From JAJKIV01 sp046725585 (lineage in GTDB: Bacteria > Gemmatimonadota > Gemmatimonadetes > Gemmatimonadales > Gemmatimonadaceae): a stretch of DNA of 64,000 nucleotides. The position numbers were made by a program, and so were the translations under genes. The notes under the pieces are model-generated. The model did not search any database and had not been told where the DNA came from. It saw only the letters and a list, made by a program, of their open reading frames with translations. Numbering within the stretch: the stretch's first letter is position 1; each line of letters begins with the position of its first letter. Where the stretch lies: assembly GCA_046725585.1 (NCBI GenBank), contig JBKOYV010000411.1, positions 4,751 through 68,750 of the forward strand, written 5' to 3'. This document shows positions 35,930-43,052 of this stretch, in pieces.

Positions 35930-36355
35930 ATGCCTCGCAACCAACCTCACGGCGGTCCTTACGGAGCTCGGCCGCCACACCCACGCGCGCCGCGGCCGCG
36001 CTCACGCGCGCCCAGTGAAGCGCCGGAATCGCGCGACGACCCCGGCACCGAGTGGCCACCACCCGACATAGCCCGGTCCAACCGGGTGCTCAACGTCCTC
36101 GAGCTCGCGGCGTCCTTGCTGTTGCCGGACTCCGTTTACCCGTGGTGGCCGGGCCGTCCGTCCGAGGAGCGACGCCTGCGGTTCGTCGCCTGGGCACTCG
36201 TCGCGGGCTGCATCGCCGTCCTCGCGCTCGGCGCGTGGATCGCGGGCCTCATTCCGCCGGGCCCCGCGTGCACCCGGAACGTCGTGAGCGGCACGACCGT
36301 CTCGCCGCCCTTCGCCCACGCGTGCCGGAACACGTCGCCCGCGAAGCGGCCGTAG
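35930..36355 (+). CDS. Hypothetical single-pass membrane protein (start uncertain)
   Basis: From about 36060 to the stop the frame has strongly GC-ending codons and encodes NRVLNVLELAASLLLPD, a Trp-rich patch and one transmembrane helix (WALVAGCIAVLALGAWIAGL). The first 40 residues from the ATG at 35930 are Pro/Arg-rich and may not be translated. No domain is recognised. It lies among small accessory genes. Confidence 0.4.
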   Translation: MPRNQPHGGPYGARPPHPRAPRPRSRAPSEAPESRDDPGTEWPPPDIARSNRVLNVLELAASLLLPDSVYPWWPGRPSEERRLRFVAWALVAGCIAVLALGAWIAGLIPPGPACTRNVVSGTTVSPPFAHACRNTSPAKRP

Positions 36356-36366
36356 TACCACCAGAT

Positions 36367-36373
36367 GCCTAAC
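36367..36373. other. Orphan integron-like core box GCCTAAC
   Basis: GCCTAAC followed by GTCGGAGCTGGCAG, which resembles the inner arm of the attC site at 51300 (GTTGGAGCTGGCAAGG read on the minus strand). No matching right arm or clean GTTRRRY follows, so it is at most a remnant. Confidence 0.25.
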
Positions 36374-36450
36374 GGGCGTCGGAGCTGGCAGAGTGGTCTC
36401 AGGCGCAGGCGTTTGGCGACAACACTGCTTCCCGCGATGACGCATCGACC

Positions 36451-36944
36451 GTGACGTCACACCTTCGCTGCCCCGGGCCCGGCTGCCGAGGGGCGATGGT
36501 GCCCGAGGCGAGGGACGGCGTCACCGCCGATCGCTGCGAGCGATGCAGCGGCCTGTGGTTCGACGCCAATGAGCTCGACGCATGGCTGGTAGCAGAGTGC
36601 CCCGGCGTCGCCGCGCCCGAGGGATGGATCCCGCGCCGCGGCGTGGGAACACGCCGGTGCCCGCGCTGCTCGGAAGCGCTCGAGACCGCAGGCTGGCCCG
36701 GGATCGTGCTCGACCGCTGCCGCCAGTGCCGCGGACTGTTCGTAGAAGTCAACGAGCTCGCGAGCATCGAGCGCGGGGAGTTGCCGAGCGAGGCGAGCGG
36801 CCTCGAGGCGCGACTTCAGAGTGCCATTGTCTCAGGCGGCTGGACAATACTCAGTGCCAAGGGCATCGTGCTGTTGGTGCTTCGGTTCCTTCGCTGGGCC
36901 GTTCGCACCGTCTGCCCATCGGAGTGTTCAGGAGGGTACGATGA
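36451..36944 (+). pseudogene. zf-TFIIB-type zinc-finger protein gene with single-base frameshift
   Basis: Two TFIIB-like zinc ribbons are clear: CPGPGC to CERC followed by GLWFDANELD, and CPRC to CRQC followed by GLFVEVNELASIERG. A hydrophobic helix (GIVLLVLRFLRWAV) follows. As written, the frame then runs on to 37206, entirely across the next gene. Adding one G to the run at 36896-36898 instead gives a short tail ending in TGA at 36942-36944. That stop overlaps the next gene's ATG (ATGA), the normal coupling geometry. Start is a GTG at 36451. Confidence 0.65.
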
Positions 36945-37180
36945 GCGAACCGAAAGCCACGTTCATCCGCGAGGAACCAGCGTGCGTTTTCTGCGGCCAC
37001 ACGCTCGCTCCCAACGATTGTGTGGCGTCGATCAGGCTTCCGTCCCATACGCACGGGTTCCGCTATTTCGGCGCGCACGCGCGATGCTGCCGGCAGGCCG
37101 TCCGCCCCGAGATCGCGCAACTCATGGATCTCGCGGACGTGCCGCCCGGGTTGGACCATTTCGTCGCGCTGCCAGCCTAA
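36941..37180 (+). CDS. Small cysteine-containing protein, hypothetical
   Basis: The ATG at 36941 has a GGAGGG ribosome-binding site and gives 79 residues. Cysteines are arranged CVFC near the N-terminus and CC in the middle, with several His, so zinc binding is possible. The stop TAA lies inside GCCTAAC at 37175-37181. It is probably translated together with the zf-TFIIB gene upstream. Confidence 0.6.
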   Translation: MSEPKATFIREEPACVFCGHTLAPNDCVASIRLPSHTHGFRYFGAHARCCRQAVRPEIAQLMDLADVPPGLDHFVALPA

Positions 37181-37208
37181 CGAACGATCGAGCGGCACGG
37201 CGTTAGGC
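37175..37208. other. attC-like inverted core pair (short)
   Basis: GCCTAACG at the left and CGTTAGGC at the right are perfect 8-base inverted repeats, 18 bases apart. Both boxes fit the integron core consensus (RYYYAAC, GTTRRRY). The left box carries the stop codon of the preceding gene, and the next gene starts 48 bp beyond the right box. At 34 bp it is shorter than normal attC sites and lacks clear inner arms, so it may be a deleted site or a simple terminator. Confidence 0.4.
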
Positions 37209-37255
37209 GCTCGAGCACTTCCCACGACCAACTGCAAGCCGAGGAAGGAGGACCC

Positions 37256-38509
37256 TTGTGCCGCTTACTCGCAGCCGCCGTGATCGCGTGCGCTGCCTGC
37301 CGCGCCGAGACGTCGCCACCGCCAGGTGAATACCTGTTCGTCTGGGCCGGTGACTCCGCCGCCAAGGCGAGCGACTTCCTCGCCGTGATCGACGCGGCGC
37401 CATCGTCACGCCAGTACGGCTCCGTCGTGGCCTCGCTGCCGACAGGAGTGCCCGCGACGCATCCGCACCACACCGAAGCGGAACTAGCGGCCAACCGGCA
37501 TCTGCTGGCGAACGGGTTCGGCGCAGGGCACACCTGGCTCTTCGATCTTTCCGTCCCTCGCGAACCGAAGATCCTGACGTCATTCGGAGATGCCGCTGGC
37601 TTCAGCCATCCACACACGTACGTGCGCCTCGCGAACGGGAATGTTCTCGCGACGTTCCAGTACAAGGCGGATTCCACGGCGGCGACCCCCATGCATGGAC
37701 ACGGCGCGACGCCGGGTGGCGGCGCCGAGCATACGACCGGCGGCCTCGTGGAGATGGATGAGCGAGGCGCCGTGATCCGCAGCCGCAGCGCCAGCGACTC
37801 CGCGATCCCTGACAGGAACATCTTCCCGTACTCCGTGCTGCCCATCGCGACGCTCGATCGCGCCGTTTCCACGACGACGGACATGGACGAGGCGAACAAG
37901 GCGGCGACGTCGGAATGGGTGCAGCTCTGGCGGCTCTCCGACCTGACGCTCCTTCGAAGCATCGCCCTCCACCCCGGGCCGCGCGGCGACGAGCACCGGT
38001 TTTCAGGCGAGCCCCGTTTGCTGCCCGATGGAAAGAGCGTCTACATCCACACGTTCAACTGCGGGCTGTATCTGGTGCGTGGCGTGGATGGCGACCAGCC
38101 GACTTCGACGTTCGTGAAAGCGTTCGAGGGGAAGAACTGCGGTGTGCCTGTGCTCACGGGCCACTACTGGCTGCAGACGGTGCCTGATGCGCACGCGCTG
38201 GTCGCGCTCGACATCACCGATCCCGAGCATCCTCGAGAGGTCTCCTCCCTGAAGCTCGGCGACGACGAGCAGCCGCACTGGATCGCGATCGACAGTGCGG
38301 GCCGGCGCGTCGTCCTGAACTCGGCGGGAGCCGGGAGCGGGAATCGTCTCTTCGTCGTCAACTTCGACCCGGCGACCGGCGCATTGGCGGTGGACGAGCG
38401 CTTTCGCGACGCCGGGGCGTCGCGCCCCGGCGTCAGCTTGACGCAGAGGACATGGCCTCACGGATTCACCGGCACCGTATTCCCCCACGGGACCGTGTTC
38501 TCACGATAG
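37256..38509 (+). CDS. Selenium-binding-protein-like (SBP56/methanethiol oxidase family) beta-propeller
   Basis: A TTG start behind GAGGAAGGAGGA gives 417 residues. A short signal ending in Ala/Cys (LLAAAVIACAAC) suggests export, possibly as a lipoprotein. The body resembles SBP56-type seven-bladed propellers: FSHPHTYVRLANGNVLATFQ, GGLVEMDERG, SGEPRLLPDGKSVYIHTFNCGLY, DDEQPHWIAIDSAGRRVVLN. A His-rich patch (MHGHGATPGGGAEHTTGG) may bind metal. Assignment to the family is probable; the reaction (methanethiol oxidation) is not established for this branch. Confidence 0.7.
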   Translation: MCRLLAAAVIACAACRAETSPPPGEYLFVWAGDSAAKASDFLAVIDAAPSSRQYGSVVASLPTGVPATHPHHTEAELAANRHLLANGFGAGHTWLFDLSVPREPKILTSFGDAAGFSHPHTYVRLANGNVLATFQYKADSTAATPMHGHGATPGGGAEHTTGGLVEMDERGAVIRSRSASDSAIPDRNIFPYSVLPIATLDRAVSTTTDMDEANKAATSEWVQLWRLSDLTLLRSIALHPGPRGDEHRFSGEPRLLPDGKSVYIHTFNCGLYLVRGVDGDQPTSTFVKAFEGKNCGVPVLTGHYWLQTVPDAHALVALDITDPEHPREVSSLKLGDDEQPHWIAIDSAGRRVVLNSAGAGSGNRLFVVNFDPATGALAVDERFRDAGASRPGVSLTQRTWPHGFTGTVFPHGTVFSR

Positions 38510-38543
38510 CTCACGCGAGCCGACTTACGACGTTGACCGACAA

Positions 38544-38930
38544 GTGCACACGCAATCCGAAGCCTTGATGATCCTCGTCGCCGGGCCGTACCGGTCGGGC
38601 ACCGGAGACGACCCGAGCAAGCTCTCGGCAAACGTGGCCGCGATGGAGGCGTACGCCCTCCCGTTGTTCCGCGCGGGCCACGTCCCGATCGTGGGCGAGT
38701 GGCTCGCACTGCCACTCGCCGCTCTCGCAGGCTCCGAGCGTGTCGGCGACGCCGGCTTCGACGAGGTGTTTCACCCGGTGGCCGAGCGCCTCCTGGCGCG
38801 CTGCGACGCGGTGCTGCGCGTGGGCGGTCCCTCGCAGGGCGCCGATCGGATGGTCGAGGTGGCGCGCGAGAAAGGGCTCGCTGTGTACCACGCACTGGGA
38901 GAAGTCCCCGGATGCACGCACCCGGCGTGA
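38544..38930 (+). CDS. DUF4406-like / nucleoside-deoxyribosyltransferase-fold protein
   Basis: A 128-residue protein opening MILVAGPYRSGTGDDPSKLSAN (from the internal ATG at 38568; a GTG at 38544 adds eight residues). The PYR-GT opening, the central GHVPIVGEWLALPLA and the C-terminal RCDAVLRVGGPSQGADRMVEVARE match small Rossmann-like proteins related to nucleoside 2-deoxyribosyltransferases. Function is unknown. It starts 34 bp after the SBP-like gene. Confidence 0.65.
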   Translation: MHTQSEALMILVAGPYRSGTGDDPSKLSANVAAMEAYALPLFRAGHVPIVGEWLALPLAALAGSERVGDAGFDEVFHPVAERLLARCDAVLRVGGPSQGADRMVEVAREKGLAVYHALGEVPGCTHPA

Positions 38931-38941
38931 GGGCCTGAAGG

Positions 38942-40147
38942 TCAGCGCATCAAGCGCCGGGCGGCGACCTGTGCGCCGTCGCTGCGAACGGCGTTCGCGA
39001 CGGATTGGGCGCGAACGGCCACTCCGGGTTGGAGCGTGCACTCGACCGCACTCCTCAGCGAGTCGGTCGTCGGCGTTGCACCCACGTGTGCCGTTCCAAT
39101 GCCGAGGTGCTGAACACGTTGGGCCCAATAGTGCTGGTCGTAATGCTGCGGGATGACGACCTGCGGTGCACCGGCGCGCGCGGCCGCGGTGGTGGTCCCG
39201 GCGCCACCGTGGTGGACGACGGCGACGACTCGCCGGAACAGCGCCTGCTGATTGACCTCGTCAATCGTTAGGCAGTCCGGCTCGTCATCGATGAGTGAGA
39301 GATCGGCCCACCCGCGCAACACGACCGCTCGCCGACCGAGCGCGCGGGCCGACTCGATCATCACGCGACTCAGATCTTCCGGCGCGCGAATGCTCCCGAA
39401 CCCGAAGTAGACGGGTGGGTCGCCTGCGTCGAGGAACGCCTCCAGCTCTGGGGAGAGCGGACGGTCATCCGGCAGAATCCACGCACCGGTCTGGAGCACG
39501 GTGCCGTCCGCGGGGTCGGGCCATGGGCCTAACGTCGGGTCGGCGGCCAGCCAGGGCTGGTCTGTGTGGACGTATCCCCGCACGTCGGTCACCGGTGCCA
39601 GTCCGAACGCGGCCCGATTCGAGTTGAGCACCGAGCCCCAGCTGTCGTTCCAGCGGCGCGCATCCTCCGCCCAGAGCTCGCTGTAATCGGCCATCGCGGG
39701 CGCCGGCGTGGCTCCGTGCATGGTGAGTACAGGCGGCGCGTGGCGCGGCGATGGTAGCACCGCCGGACAATAGGCGGCGAAGACATACGGGATGCCCATC
39801 CGCTCCGCGACCGAGGGCGCGGCGATCTGCAGCGCTGTCGCTCCCACGATGAGGTCGCAGTCGCGTGCTGCAGCGGTGATCGTCTCGAACTGGGCGGCGA
39901 CCGTGCCTTCGATCATCTGACGCCGCTGCTCGGGCGTTGGCGGGGCGGCGGACGGTTTGATCTTCCCCGTCGAGCGCAGCTCGGGGCCGATCGGCGTCAC
40001 GGGCATTCCCAGGCCTTCGATCCACTCGCGGAAGTCGGGCGGCACACACATCCGGACCTCCTGGCCGAGGGCCCTCAACTCCAACGCGAGTGCGACCAGC
40101 GGCTGGACGTCGCCGCGCGACCCGATCGTGGAAAGGAGTACGCGCAT
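38942..40147 (-). CDS. GT1-family glycosyltransferase (UGT/macrolide-type)
   Basis: Start at MRVLLSTIGSRGDVQPLVALA gives 401 residues. The N-terminal acceptor domain opens with the GSRGDVQP signature shared with sterol and antibiotic glycosyltransferases. The C-terminal donor domain has VVHHGGAGTTTAAARAGAPQVV, the HGGxGT diphosphate-sugar binding motif, followed by PQHYDQHYWA. It should move a sugar from a nucleotide donor to a lipid or small molecule. It points against its neighbours. Confidence 0.88.
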   Translation of the reverse strand: MRVLLSTIGSRGDVQPLVALALELRALGQEVRMCVPPDFREWIEGLGMPVTPIGPELRSTGKIKPSAAPPTPEQRRQMIEGTVAAQFETITAAARDCDLIVGATALQIAAPSVAERMGIPYVFAAYCPAVLPSPRHAPPVLTMHGATPAPAMADYSELWAEDARRWNDSWGSVLNSNRAAFGLAPVTDVRGYVHTDQPWLAADPTLGPWPDPADGTVLQTGAWILPDDRPLSPELEAFLDAGDPPVYFGFGSIRAPEDLSRVMIESARALGRRAVVLRGWADLSLIDDEPDCLTIDEVNQQALFRRVVAVVHHGGAGTTTAAARAGAPQVVIPQHYDQHYWAQRVQHLGIGTAHVGATPTTDSLRSAVECTLQPGVAVRAQSVANAVRSDGAQVAARRLMR

Positions 40148-40349
40148 GGGACCTCTCCTCTTATGGGAGTGTTGGCCGTAGGTCGCCAGGCAGGGTGCGA
40201 ACGTGATTGCACCCGCCAGGACCCGACCCCAAACGGGCCCCAAGTCTGAACTGACACCCCGGCCTTGCCGCAAGCCTCCGGGGCGCTACTATACTCCTAT
40301 AGGCGATGAGACGTGCTGTGGACCGCGCGTCTGGGGCGTCGAGCCGGCC

Positions 40350-40407
40350 GCCTAACGAATCCTCGCACCCGCCTGGCCGTTCGGCCGCGAACAGCGTCAC
40401 GTTAGGC
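40350..40407. other. attC-like site (58 bp)
   Basis: GCCTAACG at 40350 and CGTTAGGC ending 40407 form a perfect 8-base inverted pair with integron core consensus. A central GGCCGTTCGGCC hairpin and a short CTCGC/GCGA pairing lie inside. The next gene starts 10 bp after the right core, as in cassette arrays. The inner arms are poor compared with the sites at 51-54 kb. Confidence 0.5.
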
Positions 40408-40416
40408 TGATTCGCG

Positions 40417-40953
40417 ATGGATGCCACGACACTCGATTTTCGCGATCCGTACCGCCGACTGCGCGCGGCCGGCCCAACGCCGGCCGACGAGCGTTGCCGC
40501 TGCGCCGATCTACCGCCGCTGAAGCTCATGCAGGCCCTCGGCGCCAACCCGCTCCACTGCATGCGTTGCCACCGCGAAGTAGCGCCTGAGACGCTGCCGC
40601 TGCCCGCGGACCTCGCCGACCCGATCGCCGATTGGTGTGGTGTGTACGACGCAATCGACCGACTGTGGCTCGACTCCGGGGCGTACGAGGCGTGGGCGGC
40701 GAGCGAGCTGGCGAACCTCGAGAGCCCCGTAAACCGAGCCGGTCTCGCGCTGCGCGCCCGGGTCGACGCTGTGCGGAGGTGCTACTATTGGCTGTTCGAC
40801 GGCGCGGCGGGCACGGGTTCGACCCATGCGACTGACACGCCGCGCCGGTGCCCGGCGTGTGCAACGCCCATGACCCGCTATATGGGGAGTCGAGTGCCGC
40901 AGGTCGTGTGCGAGGTCTGCAGCCTGGTTGCCGCAACCGACACTACGGCGTGA
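40417..40953 (+). CDS. Cysteine-pair (zinc ribbon) protein, hypothetical
   Basis: A 178-residue protein with four cysteine groups: CRCADLPPLKLMQAL, CMRC, then near the C-terminus CPAC and CEVC. Two ribbons separated by a helical middle (WAASELANLESPVNRAGLALRARVDAVRR) are likely. No catalytic motif. The ATG follows the attC-like site directly, and GCCTAACG at 40962 lies between it and the next ATG. Confidence 0.65.
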   Translation: MDATTLDFRDPYRRLRAAGPTPADERCRCADLPPLKLMQALGANPLHCMRCHREVAPETLPLPADLADPIADWCGVYDAIDRLWLDSGAYEAWAASELANLESPVNRAGLALRARVDAVRRCYYWLFDGAAGTGSTHATDTPRRCPACATPMTRYMGSRVPQVVCEVCSLVAATDTTA

Positions 40954-40971
40954 TCCGGTAATGCCTAACGT

Positions 40972-41418
40972 ATGATTCGGAAGCTCGTTGTCCTGACGCT
41001 CGGCCTGTTCGTGCTGCGTTGGCTGTTTACCGACGGCCGGCGACGCGTCCGCGAGGTTCGCCTGTCGACCGGGCGCGTCGTCCGTGTTCTCAAGGCGCGC
41101 CACGATCCCTTTCCACCTCACCAGGACGACGACCCGGATCACGTCCACGGGCCCAGATTCGAGGTCGCGTTCGCGGCCGATGGCCTGAGCCGGTCGGAAC
41201 GCGCGGCCATCATGCCCGAGCTCGCAGTGTGGGCCGCAGCGCTTCCCGAAGCACGCGGTTGCGGACGGGTCATGGTGCAGGCGGCGGAGCAGGTGGTCGT
41301 GCGCCGGCTGTGGTGGCGGTATCTGCACGCGGAGTGGGCGGAGTTCCGGCGAACGTCTGAGGGTCACGGGGTTGAGCTTCTGCGCGATCCATGGGCTCGC
41401 GAGATGCCGGCCGCGTAA
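40972..41418 (+). CDS. Hypothetical protein with N-terminal membrane segment
   Basis: A 148-residue protein starting immediately after GCCTAACGT. Residues about 4-20 are hydrophobic (LVVLTLGLFVLRWLF). The rest is soluble and basic, with VREVRLSTGRVVRVLKARHDPFPP and a Trp-rich end. No domain is recognised. Confidence 0.55.
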   Translation: MIRKLVVLTLGLFVLRWLFTDGRRRVREVRLSTGRVVRVLKARHDPFPPHQDDDPDHVHGPRFEVAFAADGLSRSERAAIMPELAVWAAALPEARGCGRVMVQAAEQVVVRRLWWRYLHAEWAEFRRTSEGHGVELLRDPWAREMPAA

Positions 41419-41518
41419 CCGAGCGCGGACGCAGTAATTATCGCATCTGACTGTCCTTCCAGCTCGCCTTCCGGCGTTATGCAGACATGAGTCCGCACTC
41501 GACCGGCCTGATAGGCGC

Positions 41519-41908
41519 ATGACCATTCTCGCCATTCATCACGTGCAGCTCGCCATGCCCGCCGGCGGAGAAGCGCAAGCGCGAGCGCGAGCGTTCTACG
41601 CCGGGATCCTGGGCCTCGCCGAGATTCCGAAGCCCGCGACGCTTGCGCCACGAGGCGGCGTGTGGTTTGGTAACGCGGCCGTCCAGCTCCACCTGGGCGT
41701 CGAGACCGATTTCCATCCCGCCCGGAAAGCACACCCGGCTCTGCTGGTCGATGATCTGGACAGTCTTGAGGCCGCGTCCCGGGCCGCAGGCTTCCCGCCA
41801 CAGCGCGACAGCGAGCTCCCCGGTCATGAGCGGTTCTACGTTGCCGACCCGTTCGGCAACCGTCTGGAATTTCTACAGTTGAAGCAGCCCGGCACGGCTG
41901 CTGCCTAA
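41519..41908 (+). CDS. VOC-family (glyoxalase/bleomycin-resistance fold) protein
   Basis: A 129-residue single VOC module. The opening IHHVQLAMPAGGEAQARARAFYAGILGL and the ending FYVADPFGNRLEFLQ give the usual His and Glu metal ligands. Family members act as dioxygenases, isomerases, or binding proteins for antibiotics, and are frequent in integron cassettes (established knowledge). The stop TAA lies inside GCCTAACG at 41903, the start of an inverted repeat. Substrate unknown. Confidence 0.85.
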   Translation: MTILAIHHVQLAMPAGGEAQARARAFYAGILGLAEIPKPATLAPRGGVWFGNAAVQLHLGVETDFHPARKAHPALLVDDLDSLEAASRAAGFPPQRDSELPGHERFYVADPFGNRLEFLQLKQPGTAAA

Positions 41909-41949
41909 CGCGGGCCGGTCGATCAGGGGGGCTGACGAGGCCGGCCCGC
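41903..41949. other. Core box plus 9-bp inverted repeat (attC-like, right core missing)
   Basis: GCCTAAC contains the stop codon of the VOC gene. GCGGGCCGG immediately after it pairs perfectly with CCGGCCCGC at 41941-41949. No GTTRRRY box follows. It could be half an attC site or a terminator. Confidence 0.4.
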
Positions 41950-41999
41950 TACACTGCACCGAGTCGGCCGCGCTCGAGTCGCGCGTGCCTTCGGACGGC

Positions 42000-42365
42000 T
42001 CACGGCCGGCCCTTCTCGCGAAGACCGTTGGAGCGGCGAGGCTTGTAGTCCGCGCGGTGCTCGCGGCTGCCAAGCACACCGTGCAGGTTGCCCGAGTTGT
42101 CGCTCGGTCCGTCGGCACGACCGCGTCGCATTTCCTCGAACAGTCGCTTGCGCTCGCTGTTCTTTTCGGCTTCGTCATGCTGCTGCCGATCCTCGACCAA
42201 TCGTCGCTTTCCGCCGAACGCCGCTCGTTTCCGATCGAGATCGGCGCGGACCTTCGCGGGCAGTTCGGACGGTCCCGACTTGAGCTGCTCGACAATGCGA
42301 GCTTCGGTCTTCGGCCCGTGCTCTCCTTCGGCGTGCGATGTATTCCGCATTCGACGCTTACCCAC
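42000..42365 (-). CDS. Small highly charged protein, hypothetical
   Basis: A GTG start with GGAGG four bases upstream gives 121 residues opening MGKRRMRNTSHAEGEHGPKT. It is rich in Lys, Arg, Glu and Asp (AKVRADLDRKRAAFGGKRRLV, DEAEKNSERKRLFEEMRRGR) with no hydrophobic core, so it is likely disordered or nucleic-acid binding. A longer open frame exists on the plus strand, but its composition is less protein-like and it lacks a convincing start. Confidence 0.5.
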   Translation of the reverse strand: MGKRRMRNTSHAEGEHGPKTEARIVEQLKSGPSELPAKVRADLDRKRAAFGGKRRLVEDRQQHDEAEKNSERKRLFEEMRRGRADGPSDNSGNLHGVLGSREHRADYKPRRSNGLREKGRP

Positions 42366-42467
42366 GATGCCTCCGGACGATGGCGGAGTCCGGCGCTGTT
42401 CTTGGGCCGCGGTTGCGCGAGCGCCGGCGAGGAAGGAAGTTCGGCGCTACATGTTCAATGCCACTTC

Positions 42468-43022
42468 GTGACGACCGATCAGACATCACGCCGGCGGCGT
42501 CGAGCGTGCGCCAGCGCCAGATCGGCGGCAGCCCTGCTGTCAGTGCTCGCGGCGAACGGCTGTGCTCCCGCCACGAGCACTCGCGAGTCGGCGGCGGCCC
42601 GCGACGCGACAGCATTGGCGCTGACGGGCGTCACCATCATCGACCCCGCCAGTGACGAGCCCGCGCGTGTCGATCAAACCGTACTGATCAACGGTGGGCG
42701 CATAACGACGGCCGGGTCGCGAGAAAGCGTGCACGTCCCTGACGACATTCGGCGGATCGACGCCGCCGGCCGCTACGTCGGTCGCCGCGCAGGCGCTGCA
42801 CACGGCGGCTCGCGACGCGCGCGCCTGACGCGGTTCCGGGATCACTCGGAACGCCTGATCCGCGCAGGCGCTGTCAAATCCAAGGATCAGAGTCGTTTGA
42901 AATTGGATCAAACGACTCTGACCCGTGAGCAGTGAGACGCGGCGCTCGCGCGGCTCGACAGCGTCGTGGAGGGGTGCGCGACATCGATTCCGGCTCTGGT
43001 GGCAAGCGCCCGACGGTGGTAG
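42468..43022 (+). pseudogene. Broken amidohydrolase-family lipoprotein gene
   Basis: A GTG at 42468 opens a lipoprotein signal (SAAALLSVLAANGC) followed by the first strands of an imidazolonepropionase-like amidohydrolase (ALTGVTIIDPASDEPARVDQ, VLINGGRITTAGS, IDAAGRYV). The metal-binding HxH and the barrel, about 300 residues, are missing. After a short stretch and the family E palindrome at 42883-42925, the same frame meets a TGA at 42933-42935. It continues as AALARLDSVVEGCATSIPAL to a TAG at 43022, which resembles a C-terminal helix. Deletion, insertion and a nonsense codon all seem to have occurred. Confidence 0.6.
42883..42925. repeat. Palindromic repeat, family E (short copy) inside a dead gene
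   Basis: CAGAGTCGTTTGA (42888-42900) pairs perfectly with TCAAACGACTCTG (42908-42920), with GGATC and ACCC flanks. The layout (GGATCAGAG, inverted arms, CTCTGACCC) resembles the longer element at 44899-45006. Confidence 0.65.
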
Positions 43023-43052
43023 TTCCCAGCGACCCCCCGACAGGATCTCACG

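Noticed and set aside
41985..42935. Long plus-strand open frame across 41985-42935
   Set aside because: The first half is the antisense of the charged minus-strand gene and lacks coding-like composition. Only the part after 42468 resembles a protein, and that is listed as a broken amidohydrolase.
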